This document shows, one piece after another, positions 16,114 to 24,897 of a stretch of 64,000 bases of DNA (positions within the stretch are counted from its first letter, which is position 1; every line of letters begins with the position of its first letter). Both the position numbers and the translations under genes were made by a program. The stretch is from positions 682,001 to 746,000 of the forward strand of contig CAWFUR010000011.1 in the NCBI GenBank assembly GCA_963819115.1, in the 5' to 3' direction. Origin of the DNA: JACVRW01 sp963819115. Its GTDB lineage: Bacteria; Actinomycetota; Thermoleophilia; Solirubrobacterales; Thermoleophilaceae. The notes below the pieces were generated by a model. The model saw only the letters and a program-made list of their open reading frames with translations. It was not told the DNA's origin and did not search any database.

Positions 16114-17001
16114 CTACGACGGCCGCCGCGTTCCGACCGACCGTGCGAGCGCCGAGCGCCCGTAACGCGCCGTGCGCGCCGCATCCGCAGGCGCGTGGCC
16201 GCTGTCCACGAGCCGCTGGCGCAGCTCGCTCTCCTGCGTCCATTTCAAGAAGAGCCACGCGAACACGGCCAGGGTGACGATCGCCCCCTCGAGGAGCATG
16301 ATGCCTCCGCCGATCGCCTGGTCGGCGGAGGGCGACGTGCCGGCGAGCCGCTCGCCCGCGGCGTAGCGTGGATAGAAGATCTGGCCGGACCAGAGAAACG
16401 CGTTGGCGAGCCCAGCCTGCAGCGTCCGGACGACCAGCACGTACACGGCCTTCCAGCCGTTGCCGAACCAGACGGGCCCGGGCAGCGGCTCGATCACCGC
16501 CGCCCACATCAGGGCGCCGGTGGTGAAGAAGAGCAGGTGCTCGAGCGCGTGCAGAGCGTCATGAGCGAGCGCTCCCTCGTAGAGCGCGGGAAGATGCCAG
16601 AGGTACAGGTTCAGCGCCCAGAGCGGGAGAGCGACAAGCGGATGGGCGAGGACTCGCAGCCTTTGGACCGGCGGCTGCGCCAAGACGGGCCGGAGCATTG
16701 GCCCGCTGAGTCCGATCACGATCGCGAGCGGCGCGAGGTCGCCGAGCATCAGGTGCTGGGTCATGTGCACCCAGAAGAGGCGCTCTTCGCCGATCGTGTC
16801 GATGGGGGACGCGACCGCCAGAACCAGGATCGCGATGCCGAGGTAGAACGACGCCTGACGCCACGCCGGGACCGGGCGGCCCCGGGTCGCGAGGTGGTGT
16901 GCCCGGAACGCGAAGCCGAGGGCGGCGAGCAGAGGGGACGCGAGCTGGAACGGGTCCAGCGTCCAGCCGGGCGAGGCCACCGCGAGCATCTCCCGGATCA
17001 T
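16114..17001 (-). CDS. ctaG: caa3-type cytochrome oxidase assembly factor (CtaG family)
   Basis: 295 residues. Polytopic membrane protein with the caa3_CtaG signature: histidines and tryptophans in LFWVHMTQHLMLGDLAPLAI, LNLYLWHLPALYEGAL, HALEHLLFFTTGALMWAAV. About seven to eight transmembrane helices. The family is needed for copper delivery and assembly of caa3 oxidases in Bacillus. It lies convergent to qcrB and nine bases downstream of a small membrane gene on the same strand, probably one transcript with the MFS gene at 17430-19313. Its presence supports the caa3 assignment. Confidence 0.92.
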   Translation of the reverse strand: MIREMLAVASPGWTLDPFQLASPLLAALGFAFRAHHLATRGRPVPAWRQASFYLGIAILVLAVASPIDTIGEERLFWVHMTQHLMLGDLAPLAIVIGLSGPMLRPVLAQPPVQRLRVLAHPLVALPLWALNLYLWHLPALYEGALAHDALHALEHLLFFTTGALMWAAVIEPLPGPVWFGNGWKAVYVLVVRTLQAGLANAFLWSGQIFYPRYAAGERLAGTSPSADQAIGGGIMLLEGAIVTLAVFAWLFLKWTQESELRQRLVDSGHAPADAARTARYGRSALARSVGTRRPS

Positions 17002-17010
17002 CCCGGACCG

Positions 17011-17415
17011 CTATAGGACCTCGCGCACGGCCCGCTCGGTACGCCTGGGGCCGGGCTGCCGTCGCCTCAGGCTGAGGAAGACCCCGAGCAGGGCCACCGG
17101 CGGGATCACCCCGATGGCCAGAGCGAGCAGCACGCTGAGGTCGCGGATGCTGTCGCGGCTCGACTTGCCGCTCTGCACGGCGCTCTCGCCCGCCCGCTGA
17201 ATCCGTTTGGCCGGCCCGCCGAGCTCGGCGCCCACGAGCGGCAACCCGTTGAGTTGCTCCAACGCCTGCCCCGATTCCTGGACCGCCTCTCCCGTGCGCT
17301 GCACCGTGGTGCTGAGGTCGCGGAGACCGCGCACATCAATCGCGACCTGAATCGCCAACGCCACCCAGACGATGGTCCAGATCAGGAAGGAGAGGTCGAT
17401 GAGGCGGCGTGACAT
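17011..17415 (-). CDS. two-helix membrane protein, unknown
   Basis: 134 residues. One N-terminal transmembrane helix (LSFLIWTIVWVALAIQVAI), a roughly 60-residue extracytoplasmic helical segment rich in Gln, Glu and Ser (TVQRTGEAVQESGQALEQL), then a second helix (LSVLLALAIGVIPPVALLGVF) and a basic tail. No family recognised. It sits 14 bases after the MFS gene and nine before ctaG on the same strand. Confidence 0.78.
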   Translation of the reverse strand: MSRRLIDLSFLIWTIVWVALAIQVAIDVRGLRDLSTTVQRTGEAVQESGQALEQLNGLPLVGAELGGPAKRIQRAGESAVQSGKSSRDSIRDLSVLLALAIGVIPPVALLGVFLSLRRRQPGPRRTERAVREVL

Positions 17416-17429
17416 GCGGCCGAGATTGC

Positions 17430-19313
17430 TCAGGGTCGCGGCTTGGCCGGGGCGAAGGTTCGTCGCGACCGGCGTTCCACGTTCCCCTCTCGTACCGCTT
17501 CACGCAGCGCCCGCGTGAAGACTCCCGGACCCCAGAACCTGGCCCCGACCCGCCGGGCCAGCTCGGAGCGGTCGGTCACCCCGTTGGCGGCGAGGACGCG
17601 CTGTATCTTGGTGATCTCGTCGTGCAGACCCTGCGCGGGGAGTGGGATCGAGGTGGCCATCCCCGGCGATGACGAGATCCGTCCCGGGCCTGGGCGATAG
17701 CGTCGCCAACCAGCCCGTTCGTAATCGCGGTGCCGGCGCATCCGGTCGCGCTCGCGCCGTGCAGCCTGCAGGTCATCGTCCTGATCCGAGTGCGTGTCCT
17801 CCGTTGCCTCGCCGGAGCCGTTCTCGTCCCCCTCTGCCTCCTCTGCCGACAGCGGCTTGGCCACCGACTCGAGGTCCTGCTGCTCCGCATCGATCCCGAA
17901 GACCAGCTCGGTCAGGCCGCCGATCACCATCGCCGCACTGCCGAGGTAGAAGCCGATGGCAACCGTCGAGGTGCTGCCGGAGTCGATCAGATGTCCGAAC
18001 AGCAGCGGTCCTGTGATCCCTCCGGCGGCTGTGCCGATCGCGTAGAAAAAGGCGATGGCCAGCGCCCTCGTCTCCATCGGGAAGATCTCGCTCACGGTCA
18101 GGTAGGCCGCGCTCGCCCCGGAGGAGGCCAGGAAGAAGGTCACGCCCAGGAGCGCCATGAACGGCCAGATGGTCAGCGAGCCACCGGAGAAGAGAACTCC
18201 GGTGAGCGCGAACACCGCGGCTGAGCCCAGATAGGCGGTCGCGATCATGGGTTTCCGGCCCACCGTGTCGAACAGCCTCCCCAGCGTCAGCGGCCCGAGG
18301 AAGTTGCCGACGGCGAAGATCGCGAAGAAGAAGGGCACCCTCCCGGAGCTGATGTCGAAGTACTTGCTGATCAGCGTGCCGAGGTCGAAGGTCACCGCGT
18401 TGTAGATGAACGCCTGGCCGAGAAACAGCGAGAGACCGAGGACACTGCGCTTCGGATAGGTCTTGAAGGCCGTGCGGGCGATGGTGCGAAACGGGATCCG
18501 CTCGCGCTGCCGGACCTCGATGGTGTCGTCGGGCTCCTCGAGATCCTCGCCGGACTCCTCGGCCACGTCATCCTCGATGCCGTCGACGATCCGCTCAGCC
18601 TCCTCCTCGCGTCCGTGGATGAAGAGCCAGCGCGGACTCTCGGGCACGTTACGGCGGACCAGCAGGATCAGCAGCCCGAGGACCAGCCCGATGCCGAACG
18701 CGAGCCGCCATCCGACGTTCTTGGGGAAGATGTCGGTGTCCAGGAAGAGGACCGCGAGCAGGGAGCCACCGGCGGCGCCGACCCAATAGGTCCCATTGAT
18801 GATCAGGTCCACCCGGCCGCGTACCCGTGCCGGGATCAGCTCGTCGATCGCGGAGTTGATCGCGGCGTACTCGCCACCGATGCCCGCGCCGGTCAAGAAG
18901 CGGGCGGCAAAGAAGTACCAGGGAGCGAACGAGAACGCGGTGGCGGTGGTGGCAACCAGGTAGATGCCGAGGCTGACCATGAACAGACGCTTGCGGCCGA
19001 AGCGATCGGTGAGCTGGCCGAAGAAGAGCGCTCCGAGGCAGGCTCCGGCCACGTAGAAAGCCGCCGCGGTGCCGATCTGCCCCACGCCGATGTCGATCCC
19101 GCTGCCATCCTCGGTGAGCCTGCTGGCCACGCTGCCCACCAGCGTCACCTCGAGGCCGTCAAGTACCCAGACGGTCCCCAGGCCGATTACCACAAGCCAG
19201 TGGAAGCGAGTCCACGGCAGCCGGTCGAGCCGCGCGGGTATGTTCGTCTCGATCGTTCCGGTCTTGACGGCGTCGCTCACGCAGTTGTCGATACCCGCCG
19301 TCGGGGGCATCAA
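17430..19313 (-). CDS. MFS transporter (sugar-porter-like) with C-terminal cytoplasmic extension
   Basis: 627 residues. The N-terminal 490 residues form a twelve-helix MFS carrier with motif A (DRFGRKRLFMV), a VPESPRWLFIHG motif after helix 6, and an acidic central loop (about residues 245-270). This pattern is typical of the metabolite:H+ symporter/sugar porter branch; the substrate is unknown. After the last helix comes a very acidic then basic linker and a C-terminal domain of about 65 residues (TKIQRVLAANGVTDRSELAR) that looks helical and HTH-like. The GTG at 19280 may be the true start, as homologues begin shortly before TNIPARLDRLPW. First gene of a run with 17011-17415 and ctaG. Confidence 0.9.
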   Translation of the reverse strand: MMPPTAGIDNCVSDAVKTGTIETNIPARLDRLPWTRFHWLVVIGLGTVWVLDGLEVTLVGSVASRLTEDGSGIDIGVGQIGTAAAFYVAGACLGALFFGQLTDRFGRKRLFMVSLGIYLVATTATAFSFAPWYFFAARFLTGAGIGGEYAAINSAIDELIPARVRGRVDLIINGTYWVGAAGGSLLAVLFLDTDIFPKNVGWRLAFGIGLVLGLLILLVRRNVPESPRWLFIHGREEEAERIVDGIEDDVAEESGEDLEEPDDTIEVRQRERIPFRTIARTAFKTYPKRSVLGLSLFLGQAFIYNAVTFDLGTLISKYFDISSGRVPFFFAIFAVGNFLGPLTLGRLFDTVGRKPMIATAYLGSAAVFALTGVLFSGGSLTIWPFMALLGVTFFLASSGASAAYLTVSEIFPMETRALAIAFFYAIGTAAGGITGPLLFGHLIDSGSTSTVAIGFYLGSAAMVIGGLTELVFGIDAEQQDLESVAKPLSAEEAEGDENGSGEATEDTHSDQDDDLQAARRERDRMRRHRDYERAGWRRYRPGPGRISSSPGMATSIPLPAQGLHDEITKIQRVLAANGVTDRSELARRVGARFWGPGVFTRALREAVREGNVERRSRRTFAPAKPRP

Positions 19314-19397
19314 GCGGGCCTGTCAGCGGCGGAACAACCTTTGCTCTCGCCGCGCAGGGTCCGCTTCGAGGCCTTCCTCCGGGGTAGCGGGAAGAGA

Positions 19398-19646
19398 ATG
19401 CTTCTCTGCACGCTCACCGGCCACCGGATGCGGTTCTCGGCCCACGGCGCCGTGATGCACTGGAGCTGCGAGCGGGGGTGCGGAGAGTCCGGCTGCAAGA
19501 GCTATCCGACCGCCGCCGACGCTTCGCGCTACGTCAGGGCCTTCAATCGTGAGGATCGCTCCGACCTCGGCCGCCGCGCTCCGTTGATCGGCATGCTGCC
19601 GTTGCGGATCTGGCGCAAGCTCAACGAGCGAAGCGCGAGCAGATGA
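19398..19646 (+). CDS. small cysteine-rich protein
   Basis: 82 residues from ATG 19398, preceded by GGGAAGAG. The sequence has Cys and His residues (LLCTLTGHRM, then HWSCERGCGESGCKSYP) that could form a zinc site, then a basic helical tail (LRIWRKLNERSASR). No family assigned. Small proteins with a CxLxGH...C..C layout are common in this group of bacteria. The upstream extension of this frame is antisense to the MFS gene and judged non-coding. Confidence 0.65.
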   Translation: MLLCTLTGHRMRFSAHGAVMHWSCERGCGESGCKSYPTAADASRYVRAFNREDRSDLGRRAPLIGMLPLRIWRKLNERSASR

Positions 19647-19711
19647 GTCGCGGTCGCGCGATTGTGACGACGACCCCCTCCTGACCCCCGACGAGGCGAG
19701 GGCAGCCGGAC

Positions 19712-20398
19712 ATGCCCCCTGAGTGGCTCGAGGTCGTCTCCATGGTGTCGGTCGGCCTGTCCATCTTGATTGCGCTCGTGATTGCGGGCGACGTGCTGAT
19801 CGGCGGATACCGTCAGCCGATGGGGATCATGGAGATCGTCTGGCCGGTTACCGCGCTCTATCTCGGACCGCTCGGCCTTTGGGCATATCTTCGTTGGGGC
19901 AGGCCGAAGAGCCGGCGCTGGCGCCAGCGGCACGGGGATCCATCCGAGCCCTCGGAGCTCGCGTCCGTGACGGTGGGCGTCAGCCACTGTGGGGCGGGCT
20001 GCACATTGGGCGACATCGCGGCCACCTGGATCGTCTTCGCGGCGGGGCTGACGCTGCTGGGCCTGGCGCTCCCGGTCGAGTACCTCTTCGACTACACGCT
20101 CGCCTTCGGGCTCGGGATCGCTTTTCAGTATTTCTCGATCGCGCCGATGCGCGATCTGGGAGTCCGCGACGGGCTGCGGGCGGCCGTCAAGGCCGATGCG
20201 CTCTCCCTCAGCGCGTTCGAGGTCGGGTTATTCGGATGGATGGCGGTGATGCAGCTCGTGCTTTTCACCGATCCGCATCTGCACCCGGACCATGCGTCCT
20301 ACTGGTTCCTGATGCAGATCGGAATGGCGTTGGGCTTCATCACCGCATACCCGGTAAACGTCTGGTTGATCCGGCGAGGTATCAAGGAGCGGATGTAG
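19712..20398 (+). CDS. DUF4396-type membrane protein
   Basis: 228 residues with about six hydrophobic segments. The segment TVGVSHCGAGCTLGDIAATW is the hallmark of the DUF4396 family, together with EYLFDYTLAFGLGIAFQYF and a His-rich loop (TDPHLHPDHASYWF). The conserved Cys and His residues suggest metal or redox binding, but family function is unknown. It stands between the small cysteine-rich gene and a convergent SPW-repeat gene. Confidence 0.85.
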   Translation: MPPEWLEVVSMVSVGLSILIALVIAGDVLIGGYRQPMGIMEIVWPVTALYLGPLGLWAYLRWGRPKSRRWRQRHGDPSEPSELASVTVGVSHCGAGCTLGDIAATWIVFAAGLTLLGLALPVEYLFDYTLAFGLGIAFQYFSIAPMRDLGVRDGLRAAVKADALSLSAFEVGLFGWMAVMQLVLFTDPHLHPDHASYWFLMQIGMALGFITAYPVNVWLIRRGIKERM

Positions 20399-20421
20399 GG
20401 CATCGCGGCCGATCCGGTGCT

Positions 20422-20865
20422 TCAGAGCGGGCGTCGCTGCTCGCGGCCGGCGGAGCGGGGCGAGGCGCTCCAGAGGGAGGTCACGAACACCAGGACCCCG
20501 GCGACGAGGAAGCTCCAGAGTCCCCGCCGGGTGTCCGGTGCCAGGAAGGCGAGCGGGAGTAGTGATAGGCCGACCGCGGCGCTGACCCAGGCGAGCCAGT
20601 CCGCACCCGGGCCCTCGGCGATTCGGATGATCGCGAGGAGAGCCGCCACCACGCCGAGCACCACTGCCAGCACGGTCGCATCGTCGGCGCCATAATTCAG
20701 CACCCACGGTGAGATGGCCAGCCAGAGGCCCACGGCAACGGTGACCGCCCCCGAGCGGACGACCTCAGGGCGCCGGCCGGATCGAGAAGGAGGCCGCCTG
20801 CCAGGGCGTCGATGGATCGCCTCCGTACGCCCGGCCGGGTGAAGTTCATCCAGGTTGCTCGTCAC
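20422..20865 (-). CDS. SPW-repeat membrane protein
   Basis: 147 residues from GTG 20865, chosen because GAGAGGGAG lies just upstream; a longer ATG start at 20910 is less likely. Basic N-terminus, then four hydrophobic segments. The first contains LAISPWVLNY, the SPW motif that defines this family. Function unknown. Same strand as the YihY/BrkB and SDR genes. Confidence 0.82.
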   Translation of the reverse strand: MTSNLDELHPAGRTEAIHRRPGRRPPSRSGRRPEVVRSGAVTVAVGLWLAISPWVLNYGADDATVLAVVLGVVAALLAIIRIAEGPGADWLAWVSAAVGLSLLPLAFLAPDTRRGLWSFLVAGVLVFVTSLWSASPRSAGREQRRPL

Positions 20866-20940
20866 GTTGGCTCCCTCTCTACCCGAGGTACGCGTCCGCT
20901 GCGGGGCCAAGTCAGCCGCCTGACAGGTTCCTGACGGGGT

Positions 20941-21828
20941 TCAGCGCTCCGGACGGCTGACCAGCCCGCGCAGAACTTGCCGTGCCCGTTCCGAGGCCGG
21001 GACCCCGGCCTTGAGATCGGCGATGTCGGCATCGCGGACTCCGGGCCACTCGGATGCGGCCTGGGCCCCCAGCAAGAACACGTTGGCGGCCACGAACGCG
21101 AACACCATGAAGGCGATCACCGTGCCGATCGAGCCGTACACGGCTCCGTAGTGGCCGAAGCCGCTGAGGTAGAGCGCGAAGCCCTCCTTCGCCGCCTCGT
21201 AACCGACGGCCGCGAGCAGGGCGCCGGGCCAGACATCGCGCATCCGTAGGTCGGTCACCGGCAGGACCCGGTACAGGAAGGCGGAGACGGCGAACGACAG
21301 CGACACGGCCACAAGGAACGGGAGCGGCCAATTGCCTGGCGTGCCGATCAGGTCGGCGAGCAGGCTCAATGCCAGCGAGAGCGCGACCACCACGCCGACG
21401 CCGGTGACGAGCAGCACATCGACCAGCTTGCCGAGGAGAGCGGGGCGCCGGAGCTCCGTGTCGAAGGCTGTATTGACACCACTGCGGATGGCGCCCATGA
21501 GGCCACTCGCGGCGAATATGAGCCCCGCGACCCCGATTGCTCCGAAGGCCGCCGTGCCCGACGTGACCCCTTCCAGCAGCTCGCGCAGATCGCTTCTGCC
21601 CTGTCCGGGCTGGAGCGGGATGTGGTCGAGCACGAAATCGATCACGTCGCGCCGAGCCTGCTCCTCACCGATGACTATTCCGAATGCCCCCACCGCGAGG
21701 ATGGCCAGCGGGAAGAGGGAGAACAGCCCGTAGTAGGCAATCGCGGCCGCCATCTGCGGACAGCGATCATCGAAGAACTCCCCGAGCGCGCGGCCGAGGA
21801 GCGCCCTCAGGCGGGGGACGCGATCCAT
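20941..21828 (-). CDS. YihY/BrkB-family inner membrane protein
   Basis: 295 residues with six transmembrane helices in the YihY/UPF0761 pattern: CPQMAAAIAYYGLFSLFPLA at helix 1, GLMGAIRSGVNTAFD, and YGSIGTVIAFMVFAFVAANV near the end. These proteins were once called ribonuclease BN; their role is unclear, possibly in envelope processes or transport. Nine bases downstream of the SDR gene on the same strand, so probably co-transcribed. Confidence 0.92.
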   Translation of the reverse strand: MDRVPRLRALLGRALGEFFDDRCPQMAAAIAYYGLFSLFPLAILAVGAFGIVIGEEQARRDVIDFVLDHIPLQPGQGRSDLRELLEGVTSGTAAFGAIGVAGLIFAASGLMGAIRSGVNTAFDTELRRPALLGKLVDVLLVTGVGVVVALSLALSLLADLIGTPGNWPLPFLVAVSLSFAVSAFLYRVLPVTDLRMRDVWPGALLAAVGYEAAKEGFALYLSGFGHYGAVYGSIGTVIAFMVFAFVAANVFLLGAQAASEWPGVRDADIADLKAGVPASERARQVLRGLVSRPER

Positions 21829-21837
21829 CCCGGCCGG

Positions 21838-22833
21838 CTAGCGCCGAGACACCGCGAGGCCGGCCAGCGCGGCCGCCGCGGCCGCCGCGGCCCCTCCGAG
21901 CGCCCGGCGATGCCGGGTGGCCCACCACTGCGGGCTGTGGGCGTGAGCCATATCGTCGAAGATCCCGTGAGCGCCCGGATCGCCGTCGTCCGGCTCGAAC
22001 AGGTTGCCGGGACCGTTCTCGCTTGTCCTCGGAAGGCTGGCCTGCTGCCCGTCCACCGCCGTGCGGGCGAGGTAGCGCTCGGCGAGCCAGGGCGCGATCT
22101 TGTTGCCGAGGATGGTGTACACCGCTGGGGCGCCGACGTAGACCTCCCGCCGCCTGTGGTTGGCCGCCCAGTGCACGGCGTCGGCCGCGACCTCCGGCTG
22201 GTAGACGGGGGGTACGGGCATCGGGTGCTTCGGCATCTTCGAGCGGCAATGGCCGAACTGGGGTGTGTTCAGGCCCGGCAGCTGCACCATCGTCACATGG
22301 ACGCGCGATCCGTTGTGGCGCAGCTCCGTGCGCAGCGACTCGACGAATCCCTTGATCGCGTGCTTGGCCCCGCAGTACGGAGCCTGCAGGGGGATCCCGC
22401 GGTAGGCCATCGCCGAGCCCACCTGCACGATCGTGCCACGATCCCGGGGCAGCATGCGCGCGAGCGCGGACTGCGTGCCCCAGACCGTGCCGAGGTAGGT
22501 GACCTCGGTGGCACGCCTGAACTCGCTCGCGGAGATGTCCTTGAAGAAGGCGAAGACGGTGGTCATCGCGTTGTTCACCCATACGTCGATCTCGCCGAGT
22601 GCCTCCTCAGCAGCGGCCGCCGCCCCTTCGACCGAAGCGGGATCAGCCACATCGGTGGGCAGGATGAGACCCCTTCCGCCCGCGTCCTCCACCTCGCGCA
22701 GCGCGCCCTCGAGCGCCTCACGACCCCGTCCGAGCAGGGCGATGCTCACTCCCTCGCGAGCAAATCTTCTCGCCACCGCCCGCCCGACACCCTTTCCGGC
22801 GCCTGTGACCACCACGACCTTTGCGTTGCCCAT
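21838..22833 (-). CDS. short-chain dehydrogenase/reductase with C-terminal tail
   Basis: 331 residues from ATG 22833; reading upstream is antisense to the GH15 gene and rejected. Rossmann cofactor motif VTGAGKGVGRAVARR, NNAMTTVFAF at the NNAG position, catalytic Ser (VQVGSAMAYRG) and YCGAKHAIKGF (YxxxK). The tail after about residue 240 is longer than in classical SDRs and ends with a hydrophobic Ala-rich helix (about the last 20 residues), possibly a membrane anchor. Substrate unknown. Divergent from the GH15 gene. Confidence 0.9.
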   Translation of the reverse strand: MGNAKVVVVTGAGKGVGRAVARRFAREGVSIALLGRGREALEGALREVEDAGGRGLILPTDVADPASVEGAAAAAEEALGEIDVWVNNAMTTVFAFFKDISASEFRRATEVTYLGTVWGTQSALARMLPRDRGTIVQVGSAMAYRGIPLQAPYCGAKHAIKGFVESLRTELRHNGSRVHVTMVQLPGLNTPQFGHCRSKMPKHPMPVPPVYQPEVAADAVHWAANHRRREVYVGAPAVYTILGNKIAPWLAERYLARTAVDGQQASLPRTSENGPGNLFEPDDGDPGAHGIFDDMAHAHSPQWWATRHRRALGGAAAAAAAALAGLAVSRR

Positions 22834-22940
22834 CGCAGGGCGCTTACCCGCTGGCGCTCGGGGCGAACGGGGCGGGTGTGCGCGTGTCCGCTGGGCGACA
22901 CTTCTGTTGGGAGGGCGGAACTCAGGGCAAGAGCGGCCTG

Positions 22941-24726
22941 ATGCCGCGCCGGCCCCGGAGAATCGACGGCTACGCGCCGATCGGCGACTACGCGGTGATC
23001 GGCGACGAGCGCAGCGCCGCGCTTGTGGCGCTCGACGGCTCGATCGACTGGCTGTGTCTTCCCCGCTTCGACTCTCCCAGTCTCTTCGCCCGGCTGCTGG
23101 ACGCTCGCTCGGGTGGGGCATTCCTCCTCGCGCCCGGCGTTCCGTTTGACGCCGAACGGCGCTACGTGCCGGATACCAACGTCCTGGAGACGACCTTCTC
23201 GACCGCGTCGGGCACGGTGACCGTGACCGATGCGATGACCGTCCAGACATCGGGTCCGCTGCCGTGGTCGGAGCTCGTCCGCAGCGTGGAGGGACGGTCC
23301 GGATCGGTGCCGATGTGCTGGCGAGTCGACCCTCGCTTCGATTGGGCCCGCATGAGCGGGGAACCTGGGCTGCGGAGAAACGTGCCCGTGGTCTCCTGCG
23401 GGTCCGACTCCGTGGCGGTGCACGCGTGGGACGCCGGCGATCCCGTCCCGGGCGATGGCGGGTTCGAGAGCAGCTTCGAGCTGGCCGGAGGGCGGGCGGG
23501 CGCTCGTCGCGATCACCACGTCCCACGATGAGCCCCTGATGTTCCCGGAGCGGGCGGCCTTCGAGTCGCGGCTCGGCGAGACGATCGAGTGGTGGCGGGC
23601 GCGGGCCGCGGTGTGCAACTACGCGGGCCCGTACCGCGATGCGGTCGTCCGGAGCGCGCTCGCCCTGCAGAGCCTCGTCTACCGGCCGACGGGAGCCATC
23701 GCTGCGGCTGCCACCTCGTCGCTGCCCGAGGCCCTGGGCGGAAGCCGCAACTGGGACTACCGCTTCTGCTGGCTGCGCGACTGCGCGTTCACCCTTGAGG
23801 CGATGCTCCGGCTCGGCTACGAGGACCAGGTTCACGCGTCGCTGGCCTGGATGCTCGCCACCACACGTCGCACCCACCCGTGGCTCGAGGTGTTCTACGA
23901 CCTTCATGGTGACATCCGCGATCACGTGGTGGAGCTCGATCTTGAGGGCTATCGCTGCTCGGCGCCGGTCAAGTGCGGCAATCGGGCCGCCACGCAGCTT
24001 CAGCTCGGCAACTACGGGGACCTGCTCCAGACCGCCTGGCTGTACGTGCAGGGAGGGAATGCGCTCGACCGCGTGAGTGGACGCCAGCTCGCCGAGGTGG
24101 CCGACCTCGTGGTGGAGCTGTGGCAGCGTCCCGACGCGAGCATCTGGGAGCTAACCGAGAGTCGCCAGTACGCACAGGGCAAGCTCTCGGCCTGGCTCGC
24201 GCTCGATCGCGCCGCTCGGCTGGCGGACGCCGGCGAGCTCCCCGGCCGGCATGCCGCTCGCTGGCGCCGCGCGGGGGCGGAGGCGGCCGCCTTTCTCGAC
24301 GACCGCTGCTGGTCGGAAGAGCGGGGAAGCTTCGTCCGCTCCGCCGGAAGCTCGGAGCTCGACGCTTCGATGCTCCTGGCGGCTCGCGTCGGCTATCTCG
24401 GTTCCGGCGATCCCCGGCTGACCGGAACGATCGACGCGATCAGGAGTGAGCTCGGCGATGGGCCGCTGCTCTATCGCTTCACCGGCGCAGAGAAGATGGA
24501 GGGGGCATTCCTCGCCTGCTCGTTCTGGCTCGTGGAGGCGCTGGCACGGGACGGCCGGCTGGAGGACGCGCACCGGGCGATGGAGGAGCTTCTCCCATTG
24601 GCCAATGACGTGGGACTCCTCTCCGAGCAGATGGATCCGCGGAGCGGAGACCTGCTCGGGAACTTCCCCCAGGCGCTGTCCCACCTCTCACTGATCAATG
24701 CCGCCGTGCTGTTGGCCGATTCCTAG
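22941..24726 (+). pseudogene. glycoside hydrolase family 15 protein, disrupted by a one-base frameshift
   Basis: Two overlapping frames together encode one GH15 protein of about 594 residues. The first (ATG 22941) carries IGDYAVIGDERSAALVALDG, DWLCLPRFDSPSLFARLLD, typical of the N-terminal domain, and ends at 23531. The second covers the (alpha/alpha)6 catalytic part with NWDYRFCWLRDCAFTLEAM, IWELTESRQYAQGKLSAW and LSEQMDPRSGDLLGNFPQAL. Removing one G in the CCGGAGG at 23485-23491 restores a single frame reading ELAEGGRALVAITT. Expected activity: glucoamylase- or trehalase-like hydrolysis in the cytoplasm. It is either a recent pseudogene or a sequencing insertion. Confidence 0.88.
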
Positions 24727-24757
24727 GGCCCGGTCCGCGAGCCCGAGCTGAAGGCTC
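24685..24757. repeat. direct repeat, copy A1 (73 bp, identical to 27527-27599)
   Basis: Bases 24685-24757 are identical to 27527-27599 as read by eye. The repeat covers the last 13 codons of the GH15 gene and, on the minus strand, the C-terminus of a small membrane gene. It is followed after two bases by A2. Confidence 0.9.
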
Positions 24758-24897
24758 GTGGAAGTGACCAGCAGTGCACCTGCTCCCCAGACGGTGATCG
24801 TGTACCAGGTGGCGTTCGCCGACCACGAGGGACGGGCATGGCGGCCGGAGGCCCAGGGTTCCTCGACCGCCCGGCTCCTAACAGCGAGCTGGTGCAT
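24688..24897 (-). pseudogene. internally deleted copy of the membrane gene at 27530-28003
   Basis: A 69-codon frame from ATG 24897 (TGATG overlap with the phosphatase stop). Its C-terminal part reads YTITVWGAGALLV followed at once by SLQLGLADRALGIGQQHGG. The intact gene at 27530-28003 has the same two blocks separated by about 88 codons of transmembrane sequence. Bases 27600-27861 have no counterpart here. The N-terminal part differs, so this looks like a deletion derivative fused to new upstream sequence. It may not make a working product. Confidence 0.75.
24760..24806. repeat. direct repeat, copy A2 (matches 27862-27909)
   Basis: 47 bases matching 27862-27909 with one substitution (T for C at 24781) and one single-base indel. 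Together with A1 it shows that the 24.7 kb segment is a shortened duplicate of the 27.5-27.9 kb segment. Confidence 0.85.

Noticed and set aside
21838..23925. Upstream extension of the SDR frame to 23925
   Set aside because: The part beyond 22833 is antisense to GH15 and lacks protein-like sequence; the SDR fold begins at ATG 22833.
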